Source: Synergistaceae bacterium
GTDB lineage: Bacteria > Synergistota > Synergistia > Synergistales > Aminobacteriaceae
Direction of reading: 5' to 3'
Assembly: GCA_018436725.1 (NCBI GenBank)
Contig: JAHDKT010000055.1
Coordinates: forward strand, 1 to 64,000
Length of the DNA stretch: 64,000 nucleotides
How positions within the stretch are numbered: position 1 is the stretch's first letter; each line of letters begins with the position of its first letter. The notes under the pieces are model-generated. The model had not been told where the DNA came from. It saw only the letters and a list, made by a program, of their open reading frames with translations, and did not search any database. This document shows positions 34,366 through 43,160 of this stretch, piece by piece. Made by a program: the position numbers and the translations under genes.

Positions 34366-36041
34366 GCCGCATCCTCGTCGCGATCTGCTTGCTTCTATTG
34401 CTTGCAGGAACCACGCTCGCCGAGCCTTCGACATTGAGAGTCCGGCAGGCGTACCTCGACTATCCGTCTTTAACCGTGTACGTCGACCTTCTCGACGCCG
34501 CCGGGAAACAGTTTGTCCCCGGGGGAGCCGGACAGCTCACCGCGACCGTAGGAGGACGCGCCTTCGACGTGAGCCGCTGGAGCGCTTTTTCCGCGAAGAA
34601 CGACGGAGTCCTTATCGTCTTCCTCGTCGACATCTCCGCCTCCATTGGGCAGAGCCGCTTCACCGAGCTGCAGGAGAGGGTCACCGAATGGATTCGCCGC
34701 ATGGGACCCTCCGACCGCGCGGCCGTGATATCGTTCGGCGAGAACGTCTCCGTCGTCCAGAGCTTCACCGCCGAGCGGAACGCGCTGCTGTACGCCGTCC
34801 GATCACTTTCGCCGCAAGATCCCGGCGTGCAGCTCAATCTCGGCCTTCTCCGCGCCCTCGAACTGGCAAAGATCAAAAGCACCGGACTCCCGGCACGCCG
34901 GATGATCCTCCTGTGCAGCGACGGCTTCCGGGAAACGCCGGGAGGCGCCACAGCCGACGAAGTCCGCAACGCGCTCGCCTCCGACCCTGTTCCGGTATAC
35001 TCCATCTTCTTCGACTCGCCCGAACGAGAAAGTGCCAACAGAAACACCGAAGCGCAGCAACTTTTGAACGAACTGGGGTACGACGCCGGGCCCGTCGACG
35101 GAAAACTGGGACCGCGCACGGTTGCGGCCATCCGGATTTTTCAGCAGAGCAGGGGAGTCGCATGGGACGGTTCCGTGTCCAATGAACTGCTGGGAGTGCT
35201 TCGGACGATGACAAAAAAGCAAAAGGACGCCGCGCTGGTAAGCATGGGGGAGTTCTCCAGGCGCTCCGGCGGACAGCTCTACCGCGCGGGCACCTCTCCC
35301 TTCGCGTCCATTTTCGACTCCGTCGCCGCATCCCTGGACAACGCCCTCGCCCTGCATATCACGCTCGAGGGTCTCGTTCCGGACGCAACTGTCAAACGGC
35401 TCGAAATCACATTTTCCGACGGCACACGTTCCCTTTCCGACGGCATAGAATTCCGTCTGCTCGGTACTCAGCCGGAACGGACACCTGCTATACTTCCCGA
35501 TGAAATCAAGAATTTTTCAAGCAATATTGCAGATTATTCAGTGTGGGCATACCTCCTCACCATCGCTGCGGTCGCCATTTTCGCCATCACTCTTCTGCTC
35601 ATTCAAAAAAAGAAACGCGGTGCTATTAAGGGAAGCGCGTATTCTACCACCTCTGAACCGCAGGAGTTCATTAGAGCAAAAGAATGCGACAGGACCGTGG
35701 TGCTTTCAGACATTCCGGCCGCGGGTTCACTCCATGTGGAACTGATACCTTCTGGAGCCAGGGGAACCGACACAACACTCAAGGCTGTTATCACCGACAG
35801 AATTGTTCTCGGCAGGAACAGGGGGCCGTCCGCACTCTCCATACTCGGCGACGCAACCATCTCCGCAAGCCACTGCGAACTTGTCGTCTTCAAAGGCAAA
35901 CTCTTCGTGAACGATCTTCAATCCTCCAACGGTACGATGGTCAACGGCGTTCCCATACATGGAAACTACCCTCTGGAGGACAGAGACCGCCTGACGCTGG
36001 GAAAGACGGAGCTTCGTATACGCATCTTTGCAGCAAAATAG
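34341..36041 (+). CDS. Membrane sensor: VWA with inserted peptidoglycan-binding domain, TM, FHA
   Basis: A 566-aa membrane protein with an unusual order of domains. A signal sequence at about 11-28 is followed by an extracytoplasmic von Willebrand A domain with an intact metal site (DISAS at 97-101). A PG_binding_1 domain is inserted near the end of the VWA (about 234-287, with LLNELGYDAGPVDGKLGPRT). VWA-type sequence then resumes (EFSRRSGGQLYRAG). A transmembrane helix (about 401-421) leads to a cytoplasmic FHA domain (about 470-560, with LGRNRG, ISASHCEL and NDLQSSNGTMVNG). The topology suggests that it couples cell-wall state to phosphothreonine signalling. The ATG at 34341 has GGGGAGCG upstream. 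Confidence 0.85.
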   Translation: MGKRTGILSRILVAICLLLLLAGTTLAEPSTLRVRQAYLDYPSLTVYVDLLDAAGKQFVPGGAGQLTATVGGRAFDVSRWSAFSAKNDGVLIVFLVDISASIGQSRFTELQERVTEWIRRMGPSDRAAVISFGENVSVVQSFTAERNALLYAVRSLSPQDPGVQLNLGLLRALELAKIKSTGLPARRMILLCSDGFRETPGGATADEVRNALASDPVPVYSIFFDSPERESANRNTEAQQLLNELGYDAGPVDGKLGPRTVAAIRIFQQSRGVAWDGSVSNELLGVLRTMTKKQKDAALVSMGEFSRRSGGQLYRAGTSPFASIFDSVAASLDNALALHITLEGLVPDATVKRLEITFSDGTRSLSDGIEFRLLGTQPERTPAILPDEIKNFSSNIADYSVWAYLLTIAAVAIFAITLLLIQKKKRGAIKGSAYSTTSEPQEFIRAKECDRTVVLSDIPAAGSLHVELIPSGARGTDTTLKAVITDRIVLGRNRGPSALSILGDATISASHCELVVFKGKLFVNDLQSSNGTMVNGVPIHGNYPLEDRDRLTLGKTELRIRIFAAK

Positions 36042-36079
36042 ATGTTTTTCGCACGATATCGAAAGGGAGATGATGTTTT

Positions 36080-36880
36080 ATGCACTACATCGCATTGATA
36101 GGAGGAGGGATGCTTGTTGTCGGCTGTTTCCTGCCATGGATCTCGCTGGGAACGATTCTCGTTCAGCGCATGCTGGGAGCCGCCTTCGGGGCATTTGCTC
36201 TCATCTCTGCCCTTTTCGCAGCGGGGGTCGCGATCCATAACATCGTAAAGAACCAGAACAGAATGAAGTACGCCTACCTGGCCATCGGCGTCCTCTGCCT
36301 GATGATCGGGGTCTACGGTCTTCTCCAGGTGCGTGATATACGCACGACGGCGAAGTTCGTCGACGCACCGCAACAAAGGATGAACGCTCGAAACGATATG
36401 GAAGCGGCGATAGGAATCATGAGCACCGGACTCTGGTTCATCGCCATCGGAGGGCTGATACTCGTTGGAACAGGCCTTGTCAATCTCTCCTCCCTGAGGT
36501 TGCTTGCCTCCGGAATATCCGTATCCGCGGATGGCGGCCTTCCCACTTTCGGCGCTGGAGCACAGCGGGCGGCCATACTCAACGGAATCACCGGACCGTA
36601 CGCAGGCCAGCAGATCCCCGTACCCCCCGAAGGCATCGTCATAGGAAGAGACCCGGCGTATTGCTCTCTCGTCATCCAGTCGCCCTCTGTTTCGCGAAGA
36701 CACGCCCGCATAGCGCAGGGCCCCTCCCCCGACACATGGACGCTGGAGGACTTGAACTCCACAAACGGTACTTTCGTCATGGAGAGAAACTCCTGGGTGC
36801 GGTTGACCGCGCCCGTCGTACTCACCATCTTCAAGCGCTTTCGCCTGGGAGACGAACGCACCGAATTCGAAATCCGCTAG
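36080..36880 (+). CDS. Polytopic membrane protein with C-terminal FHA domain
   Basis: A 266-aa protein. The first ~150 residues contain four hydrophobic segments (about 4-24, 28-52, 62-80 and 111-135) with no recognised domain. The cytoplasmic FHA domain occupies about 180-266: VIGRDPAYCSLVI, SVSRRHARI and LEDLNSTNGTFV are canonical GR, SRxH and NG motifs. It follows the VWA sensor by 38 bases and precedes the phosphatase by 12. It is the best-conserved FHA of the three and probably a kinase substrate or docking protein at the membrane. Confidence 0.83.
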   Translation: MHYIALIGGGMLVVGCFLPWISLGTILVQRMLGAAFGAFALISALFAAGVAIHNIVKNQNRMKYAYLAIGVLCLMIGVYGLLQVRDIRTTAKFVDAPQQRMNARNDMEAAIGIMSTGLWFIAIGGLILVGTGLVNLSSLRLLASGISVSADGGLPTFGAGAQRAAILNGITGPYAGQQIPVPPEGIVIGRDPAYCSLVIQSPSVSRRHARIAQGPSPDTWTLEDLNSTNGTFVMERNSWVRLTAPVVLTIFKRFRLGDERTEFEIR

Positions 36881-36892
36881 GAGGCGCCGAAG

Positions 36893-37732
36893 ATGATTAT
36901 CCGCCCTGGAAACCACCAGCACCAAGGCGCCAGAAAAGAGCAACAGGACGCCTTCGGATTCAGCGACCTTTCCGACGAAGCATTCGTCCGACACGGAGGA
37001 GTTCTTGCGCTCGTCGCCGACGGCATGGGAGGCCTCCTTGAAGGAGCGGAGGCCTCCCGCCTCGCGATCCGCGCCTTCCTGGAATCGTATGCCAAAAAAA
37101 CCGCGGACGAAAGAATAGAGGATGCCCTCGACCGCTCACTCCGCGAGGCCAACAACGCCGTCCACGCCTTCGCTATTGAAAGAAACCTCGCAGGAAACTG
37201 CGGCACCACTCTCGTCGCAGTCGTGGCCCACGAAAGCGGCGTCTACTGGACGCACGCCGGAGACAGCCGGCTGTACATGACGGATGGACAGAGCCTGACG
37301 CCCCTCACCGAAGACCATATCTACGCGAACAAACTGAAAAAGGCTGTCGAAAAAGGGCTGCTGGAGCCGGAAGACGCGCTCGCCCACCCCGAGAGAGAAG
37401 CCCTCACAAGCTACATCGGCGACAGGACGATCGAGATCGTCGGCAAAGGATCCCTCAAAAGCTCCCCGGACGGAATGCCGCCGAACGGTTTTCTGCTCCT
37501 CCTCTGCTCCGATGGCTTGTACAAAACCCTCTCCGAGGAGCAGATTCTCCAAGCCTACTCCCCGGACCCGGAGGAATGGGCTCGGACGCTAGTCGAAACC
37601 GCAATAGCCCAAAAACGCCGATTCCAAGACAACGTCACCGTCCTCTGCCTCGCTGCAAGCGTCTCTGTACACTGCAGGAGCACATTAGAGAATCTGGAAA
37701 TAGATCTCATGTCGTCGTTTGCAATGATGTAG
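36893..37732 (+). CDS. PP2C-family Ser/Thr protein phosphatase
   Basis: A metal-dependent protein phosphatase of 279 aa expected to reverse the kinase encoded next to it. The metal-binding motifs are EQQDAFG near residue 20, VADGMGG near 42, AGDSRLY near 125, LCSDGLYKTL near 205 and DNVTVL near 245. The protein is cytoplasmic with no transmembrane segment. A PP2C directly before a kinase and after FHA proteins is the standard Hanks-type module. Confidence 0.92.
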   Translation: MIIRPGNHQHQGARKEQQDAFGFSDLSDEAFVRHGGVLALVADGMGGLLEGAEASRLAIRAFLESYAKKTADERIEDALDRSLREANNAVHAFAIERNLAGNCGTTLVAVVAHESGVYWTHAGDSRLYMTDGQSLTPLTEDHIYANKLKKAVEKGLLEPEDALAHPEREALTSYIGDRTIEIVGKGSLKSSPDGMPPNGFLLLLCSDGLYKTLSEEQILQAYSPDPEEWARTLVETAIAQKRRFQDNVTVLCLAASVSVHCRSTLENLEIDLMSSFAMM

Positions 37733-37795
37733 AATATGAGCAGCACGCGCCTTGATGACGTCGTGTGCAAATGCCGGTCAACAGGAGTGGGAAGC

Positions 37796-39970
37796 ATGAT
37801 CATATCCAACGGAGAGCCGGAGCAGCAGGATATTTCCACGCCGAGTTCAGGGCAGCATCTCTGTCCGGCGTGTTTCTCCCCGTCTGCGGGAGAGGATGTT
37901 CCGTGTTCTGTCTGCGGGTACTCCGTCTCTCAGCCGGAAGAGGGAGGCTGGAACCGTCTGAAGCCTGGGACGATCGTTCACGGCCGATATATCGTCGGGA
38001 GGCTGCTGGGGCAGGGAGGCTTCGGCATCACATACCTGGGCATGGACCTGCTGCTGAACATCAAACTCGCAATCAAGGAGTACTTTCCCGCCGGAGCGGC
38101 GATCCGCAACCCGGAGAACCGTTGTGTTTTGCCCGCTTCCGAGGAGGTGCAGGAGGATTTCCGCAAAGGGATGGAGAAGTTCATCGAGGAGGCACGCATC
38201 CTTGCCCGCTTCGAGGAACACCCCTCCATCGTATCGGTGAAAGACTTCTTCGAGGAGAACGGCACCGCCTACATGGTAATGAACCACTTGGAGGGGCGCA
38301 CGCTGATGGCGCATATCAAGGAGCGGGGAGGGCGTCTTCCGTTCGGTGAGGCGGTCGGCATCCTTTCGCCTTTGATGGACGCGCTCGACGAGGTGCCCGC
38401 TTCCGGCCTGATCCACAGAGACATCAGCCCCGACAATATCTTTCTGACGCGCTTCGGGCAGGTGAAGCTGCTCGACTTCGGGGCGTCGAAGTCTGCGTTG
38501 GCGCTGATGCAGCAGCGGCGCCACTCGGTTGTCCTGAAAAAGGGGTACAGCCCTCCCGAGCAATACCAGGGGAGCAGGCATCTGGGCCCGTGGAGCGACG
38601 TCTACGGGATGGCGGCGACGCTGTATCGCTGCATCGCGGGGATGGTCCCCCCGGATGCGCTCGACAGAATGGAGGAAGATCCGCTGGAGCCCCCGAGTCG
38701 TCTGGGCATTCCCCTTCCACTGTATGCCGAGAGAGCGTTGCTGCGCGCTCTTTCGCTCTCCTCCCAAAATCGCCCGCAGAGCATGAGGGAGTTCAAGGAA
38801 GGCCTTCTCGGAGAGATGCTTTTCTCCAGCGGAGGCGAGAGCGCGATTTCCCGGACTGGAAAGGAGGCCCGGAACGAGCCGAAGAAGGAACCCCCGCAGC
38901 CGGCGAAAAAACGGATGGTGCGTTCTCGCGGGAGAGTGCGAAGGTTTTTCACATGGTTGTTTTTCTTCCTTTCCGTGCTGCTGCTTGGAGCAGGTTTTTT
39001 TTTCTTCTTCGCCGCGAGCGACCTGATGGAACGGGCTAAAGCTGGGGATGCCTCCGCCCAGAGAAGCATCGGCAGGCTCTACGAGATCGGGGGAATCCTC
39101 GGGAGCGACGAGAAGGCGGCGGAATGGTATAGGGAAGCCGCGAAACAGGGGGATACCTCCGCTCAGTTTGCCCTCGGGAGGCTGTATGCACAGGGAGCGC
39201 TGGGGGCGCCCGATTCGGCGACGGCGGCGGAGTGGTACGAAAAGGCTGCGGAAAGAGGCCATATCCACGCCCAATTCTCTCTTGCCCTGGCGTACGAAAC
39301 AGGCCGGGGGAGGGCGCAGGATGAAACACAAGCCGCCCGTTGGTACAGGAGAGCGGCGGAACAGGGCGAGGTGCGCGCGCAGTTTATCCTGGGAAAGATG
39401 GCTGAAGAGGGGCGCGGCATGAACAAGAGCGAAACGCAGGCCGCCGACTGGTATCACAGGGCTGCGGGGCAGGGGCACACGGAAGCGCAGCTCAGCCTGG
39501 CAAGGATGTACGAACAGGGGCGAGGCGTCGTTCGGAGCGAAACTTCGGCAGCCCGCTGGTACCTAAGAGCCGCCGAGTCGGGCGAAGTCTCCGCCCAGCA
39601 TATCGTCGGCAGCATGTTCGAAGAGGGGCGAGGTGTTCCTCCAGATTCTGCGCAGGCGGCGAAGTGGTACAAGAAGGCTGCCGAACATGGACACGCGGCG
39701 GCGCAGTTCAGTCTCGGGCGTTTGTACACGAACGGGCTGGGAGAGAAGCCGGACGATGCCGAGGCCGCTTCGCTATACAAAAAAGCTGCGGAGCAAGGGT
39801 ATGCTCCCGCGCAGTTCAGTCTCGGGTGGAGTTACGAGTTCGGAAGAGGAGTGTTTCGAAACGAGAGGAGGGCGGTCGAATGGTATAGGAGGGCCGCCGA
39901 TCAGGGGCACACGCTGGCTCGGATAGCGCTGGAACGGCTGCTTGCGGAGAGCGAAGAGGAGGAGCAGTAG
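37796..39970 (+). CDS. Membrane Ser/Thr protein kinase with zinc ribbon and eight Sel1 repeats
   Basis: A Hanks-type kinase of 724 aa. A zinc ribbon (C23, C26, C37, C40) opens the protein. The kinase domain spans about 62-330 with GQGGFG (72-77), K94 in AIKEYFP, catalytic HRDISPDN (207-214) and DFG (227-229); all key residues are present. After a charged linker a transmembrane helix lies at about 383-406. Outside it are eight 36-residue Sel1/TPR-like repeats (about 418-703), probably for protein or cell-wall-fragment binding. The ATG at 37796 has AGGAG upstream. Its partner phosphatase and FHA proteins lie immediately upstream, and a strong hairpin follows. Confidence 0.9.
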   Translation: MIISNGEPEQQDISTPSSGQHLCPACFSPSAGEDVPCSVCGYSVSQPEEGGWNRLKPGTIVHGRYIVGRLLGQGGFGITYLGMDLLLNIKLAIKEYFPAGAAIRNPENRCVLPASEEVQEDFRKGMEKFIEEARILARFEEHPSIVSVKDFFEENGTAYMVMNHLEGRTLMAHIKERGGRLPFGEAVGILSPLMDALDEVPASGLIHRDISPDNIFLTRFGQVKLLDFGASKSALALMQQRRHSVVLKKGYSPPEQYQGSRHLGPWSDVYGMAATLYRCIAGMVPPDALDRMEEDPLEPPSRLGIPLPLYAERALLRALSLSSQNRPQSMREFKEGLLGEMLFSSGGESAISRTGKEARNEPKKEPPQPAKKRMVRSRGRVRRFFTWLFFFLSVLLLGAGFFFFFAASDLMERAKAGDASAQRSIGRLYEIGGILGSDEKAAEWYREAAKQGDTSAQFALGRLYAQGALGAPDSATAAEWYEKAAERGHIHAQFSLALAYETGRGRAQDETQAARWYRRAAEQGEVRAQFILGKMAEEGRGMNKSETQAADWYHRAAGQGHTEAQLSLARMYEQGRGVVRSETSAARWYLRAAESGEVSAQHIVGSMFEEGRGVPPDSAQAAKWYKKAAEHGHAAAQFSLGRLYTNGLGEKPDDAEAASLYKKAAEQGYAPAQFSLGWSYEFGRGVFRNERRAVEWYRRAADQGHTLARIALERLLAESEEEEQ
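39047..39906 (+). repeat. Eight tandem Sel1-like repeat units (36 codons each)
   Basis: Coding repeats in the kinase gene. Each unit follows the pattern AQ-x-x-LG-x-x-Y-x-x-G-x-G, then AA-x-WY-x-KAAE-x-G. Units are diverged in sequence but uniform in length, so this is not a recent microsatellite expansion. Confidence 0.85.
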
Positions 39971-40013
39971 CTCCGGTATCCGAAAGGAAGTTTCTCTTTT
40001 TCGGATACCGGAG
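39971..40013. terminator. Bidirectional terminator after the kinase gene
   Basis: CTCCGGTATCCGAAA (39971-39985) and TTTCGGATACCGGAG (39999-40013) form a perfect 15-bp stem with a 13-base loop. It separates convergent genes and starts one base after the kinase stop. The stem carries its own A/T pairs at the loop side, and T-runs are weak. Confidence 0.65.
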
Positions 40014-40024
40014 GAAAGAATCAG

Positions 40025-40777
40025 TTAGAGTTTTCCCTGATTCACCAGCTCCTGGAGGAAGTACGCTATCTGGACGCGCCACCATGGCCAGTCGTGATCG
40101 ACGTCGTACCCCCAGTAGTCTATCCACGCGGGAACGCCTATTTTCTCCAGCACGCGCTGCATGCTCACAGTGTCGCGGATGGAGTCTTCCTCCCACGCCC
40201 CAAGCCCTGTGCAGATGATGATGTCCCCCTGGCGGTACCGTTCCAGGTACCACGGATCGTGCATGTCGGTCAGATAGTCGACAGGTGAGTTGATGTACAC
40301 ATCGAAGTCGCCGGTCGATTCTCCGACGAAGAAACGGGCGTCGTAGATTCCGCTGAGCGCGATCAGCGTATCGAAGACGTCGGGATGCCGGAAGAAGAAG
40401 TTGACGGCGTGGTACCCCCCCATGCTGCACCCCGTGGCAAGCAGCTTTCCTTCATACCCGGAGTCGCTCCGGATGAAAGGAAGCAGTTCGTCGACGATGT
40501 AGGCGTCGTAGGCATTATGCCGCCGCGCACGGTAGCCCGGCTCCTTTTCGCTATCGAGCCAGCTTTCACGGTCGATGCTGTCGGGAGTGTACAACCGGAT
40601 GATTCCCTGTTCGATGAAGGGGCCGCAGGCGTCCACCATCTGGAAGTCCTCGTATTCGAAAAAACGCCCTCCGGACGAGGGGAACACCACCACGGGCTTT
40701 CCGGCGTGACCGTATGACTTCAGCTCCATCTCTCTTCCCAGGCATCCGCTGTACATTGTGTGATAGCGAGTGTTCAA
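40025..40777 (-). CDS. Alpha/beta-hydrolase esterase, D-type
   Basis: A cytoplasmic esterase-family hydrolase of 250 aa. The nucleophile elbow is GCSMGGYHA near residue 117. The catalytic His is likely in DVDHDWPWW near the C-terminus, with an Asp in the region before it. It resembles the putative esterase (esterase D-like) family. It starts at a TTG with AAGGAGG well placed. It lies downstream of two ATP-grasp ligases on the same strand with 37 bases between, so the three are probably one operon. It may trim or release a product of the ligases; the substrate is unknown. Confidence 0.83.
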   Translation of the reverse strand: MNTRYHTMYSGCLGREMELKSYGHAGKPVVVFPSSGGRFFEYEDFQMVDACGPFIEQGIIRLYTPDSIDRESWLDSEKEPGYRARRHNAYDAYIVDELLPFIRSDSGYEGKLLATGCSMGGYHAVNFFFRHPDVFDTLIALSGIYDARFFVGESTGDFDVYINSPVDYLTDMHDPWYLERYRQGDIIICTGLGAWEEDSIRDTVSMQRVLEKIGVPAWIDYWGYDVDHDWPWWRVQIAYFLQELVNQGKL

Positions 40778-40814
40778 CTCTTGTTTCCTCCTTGTCTCTT
40801 CGGCGGAACAGACT

Positions 40815-41978
40815 TCAGACCCGTTCCGAAATGTAGGCGACAGCCTCTTTCAAGGGTTCCAAATCGGGCGAACGCAGCAGATAGGCGTAGTCGCCCATCG
40901 CGGCGGAAAAGATCGGCGCGATAGGACCGTGCTGGACGATAAGATGTCCGTACCGGCGCAGAACGTCTTCGCGGGTGTGCGATCGGAGTATGTGTTCCCG
41001 TTCTTTCAGTCCGGCATAAAAGACGTGGTATGGCCTTTCGAAGAGCATCGTGATACGACCGTCCATCAGCAGCCGCGCATACTGATCGTAGACGTCGGCA
41101 TCGTTTGCGTAGTTGAGCATATCGATGCACCATCCTCCGGGCGGACGGGCGTTGATCTCCAGGGCGACCAGGCCGGAAGAAGTTCTGAAGAATTCGATGT
41201 GGAAAAAACGCTCTTTCAGCCCGAACGCTTTCACGATTCTGCTTCCGTACTCGACCAGATCCTCCGGAATATCGCGCAGAGTGTAGTGGAGGGTATCCAG
41301 TTCGTAGTTCACCATCTCCATGATGCCGTAGTCCAGAACAAAGGTGTTCATGAGCAGTACTTTGCCGTTCCGGTCCGCCAGTCCGTCGAAGGTCTCGATC
41401 CGACCGTCGAGGAATTCCTCCATGATGAAATCGCCCGAGGGCTTTGTACTGAAGAAGAAGCGCAGCTCTTCATCCGAGTGCAGTTTGTAGGTGCTGCTCG
41501 CCCCGACTCCGCAGTCGGGTTTGACGCAGACCGGGTATCCCGTTTCTTCGATAAGTTTCCGCGCTTCTTCCGGAGTGCGGACAACCTTGCCCTTGGCGAC
41601 GGGAATGCCTATGCTTCGAAAGACCTCTTTCATCCTGGACTTGTACCGGACGTCGAGAAGGTCGTCGTTTTTAAAGCCGAAGACGTTGAAATCCGTCCTG
41701 AGCATCGCATCCCTGTCGAGCCAGTACTCGCTGTGCGATTCAACGCGGTGGAGTCTGCCGTACTTGTGGATGAAGTATCCGCAGGCGTGGTACAGCTCTT
41801 CATAGTTTTCGAGGTCGTCCACTCGGTAGTACTCTGTGAGAGAAGCTCGAAGCTCCGGGGAAAGCTGTTGGTACGGAACCGAGTCGATACCCAGTACATT
41901 CGCTCCCCTCTCTCTGAGGCGGAGATAGAAGTTCACGTAGTTCGGCGGAAAATTGGGAGAAAGGCAGACGTAATTCAT
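40815..41978 (-). CDS. ATP-grasp family ligase (paralogue 2)
   Basis: A 387-aa ATP-grasp protein of the carbamoyl-phosphate-synthase-like class. It starts with MNYVCLSPNFPPNYVNFYLRL, a Rossmann-like pre-ATP-grasp domain with a distinctive SPNFPPNY motif. The ATP-grasp core has GYPVCVKPDCGVGASSTYKL (phosphate loop), FIMEEFLDG, and metal ligands in FHIEFFRT and VALEINARPPGG. It probably joins a carboxylate to an amine with ATP cleavage. Fifteen bases separate it from a close paralogue upstream. The substrate is unknown. Confidence 0.85.
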   Translation of the reverse strand: MNYVCLSPNFPPNYVNFYLRLRERGANVLGIDSVPYQQLSPELRASLTEYYRVDDLENYEELYHACGYFIHKYGRLHRVESHSEYWLDRDAMLRTDFNVFGFKNDDLLDVRYKSRMKEVFRSIGIPVAKGKVVRTPEEARKLIEETGYPVCVKPDCGVGASSTYKLHSDEELRFFFSTKPSGDFIMEEFLDGRIETFDGLADRNGKVLLMNTFVLDYGIMEMVNYELDTLHYTLRDIPEDLVEYGSRIVKAFGLKERFFHIEFFRTSSGLVALEINARPPGGWCIDMLNYANDADVYDQYARLLMDGRITMLFERPYHVFYAGLKEREHILRSHTREDVLRRYGHLIVQHGPIAPIFSAAMGDYAYLLRSPDLEPLKEAVAYISERV

Positions 41979-41993
41979 AGATCCATCCCCCGA

Positions 41994-43160
41994 TCAGGCT
42001 CTTTCCAGAATATATGCTGCGGCTTCCATCAGCGGCTCCGGGTCCTCGGCGCGCAGAATGAATGCGTAGTCGCCTATGGCCGGGGCGAAGATGGAGTCGA
42101 TAGGACCGTGCTGGATAATCATACCCCCAAAATTCTCCAGAATATCCGCGGCGCCGTGCGCATGAACAATGTGCTCCCTGTGTTTCCGACCGAAGTAGGC
42201 AGTGGTGTATGCACCGTGGGAAAAAGCGTCGACGGCCCCGTCCATAACCAGTTTGGCGTACTGGTCGTACAGGTCGGCGTCGTGCGCGTAGTTGAACATG
42301 TCCATGGACCATCCTCCGGGAGGGCGGGCATTGATCTCCAGGGCGACAAGTTCGGACTCGGGCGTTCTGAAGAATTCGAAATGAAAGAAGCGTTCCTTCA
42401 GTCCGAAAGCCTTCGCCGCGCGCGCGCCGTACTCGATCAGGTCGCCGGGAATCTCTTTCTGGGAGTAATAGAACATGTCGAGATTGTCGTTCACCGATTC
42501 CATCACCCCCTTGGGGAAGATGAAGCTGTTCATGAAAACGACGTTGCCTTCTCTGTCCGTGAGGCCGTCGAATGTATGTATTTCCCCTTCGATGAACTCC
42601 TCCATTATGTATTCCATGGGCGGTTTTGTATCGAAAAAGAGTTGCAGCTCTTCCTCATTCCGCAGTTTGAAGGTCTGTGTCGCGCCGACTCCGGAATCCG
42701 GTTTTGCGCATACAGGGTATCCTGTTTCCGCGATCAGTTCAAAGGCGTCCGAAAGCCCGTGGACAATTCTGCCACGAGCCACCGGTATGCCGAAATTGCG
42801 AAAGACCTCCTTCATAGCGGATTTGCGCTTTATGGGGCCCATATCGTCGTTCTTAAAACCGAATACGTTGAAATCCGTACGAAGACGGGCATCCTGGGCC
42901 AGCCAGTACTCGTTGTGCGATTCAATGCGGTGTATCTTCCCGTACCTATGCGTGAAGTAGCCGCACGCCTGAAGGACCCCTTCGTAGTTCTCCATATCGT
43001 ACACTCTGTAATACTCGGTCAACACGCCTCTCAGAGTCTGTGAAAGCTGTTCGTAGGGCTCCGCCCCGATACCGAGCACTCGGGCGCCGCGCTCCCGCAG
43101 GCGTACGGAGAAATTCACGTAATTCGGCGGGAAGTTCGGAGATATGCACACATAATTCAT
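41994..43160 (-). CDS. ATP-grasp family ligase (paralogue 1)
   Basis: A 388-aa ATP-grasp ligase strongly similar along its whole length to the next gene: the same start MNYVCISPNFPPNYVNF, phosphate loop CAKPDSGVGATQTFKL, YIMEEFIEG, and VALEINARPPGG. The duplication is old enough for many substitutions, yet all ATP and metal residues are kept, so both enzymes are probably active. The ATG at 43160 has GGAGGAGGGG; an ATG 19 codons upstream has no such site. Two successive ligases and an esterase suggest a small peptide-like or amide-linked product. Confidence 0.85.
   Translation of the reverse strand: MNYVCISPNFPPNYVNFSVRLRERGARVLGIGAEPYEQLSQTLRGVLTEYYRVYDMENYEGVLQACGYFTHRYGKIHRIESHNEYWLAQDARLRTDFNVFGFKNDDMGPIKRKSAMKEVFRNFGIPVARGRIVHGLSDAFELIAETGYPVCAKPDSGVGATQTFKLRNEEELQLFFDTKPPMEYIMEEFIEGEIHTFDGLTDREGNVVFMNSFIFPKGVMESVNDNLDMFYYSQKEIPGDLIEYGARAAKAFGLKERFFHFEFFRTPESELVALEINARPPGGWSMDMFNYAHDADLYDQYAKLVMDGAVDAFSHGAYTTAYFGRKHREHIVHAHGAADILENFGGMIIQHGPIDSIFAPAIGDYAFILRAEDPEPLMEAAAYILERA

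Noticed and set aside
32701-39970. Type VI secretion regulatory locus
   Set aside because: Kinase, phosphatase and FHA genes are present, but no Tss structural gene is within the window.
40770-43043. A 757-codon open frame on the plus strand
   Set aside because: It is antisense to the esterase start and the two ATP-grasp genes, has no ribosome-binding site, and its repeated sequence mirrors the paralogy of those genes. It is an effect of codon bias.
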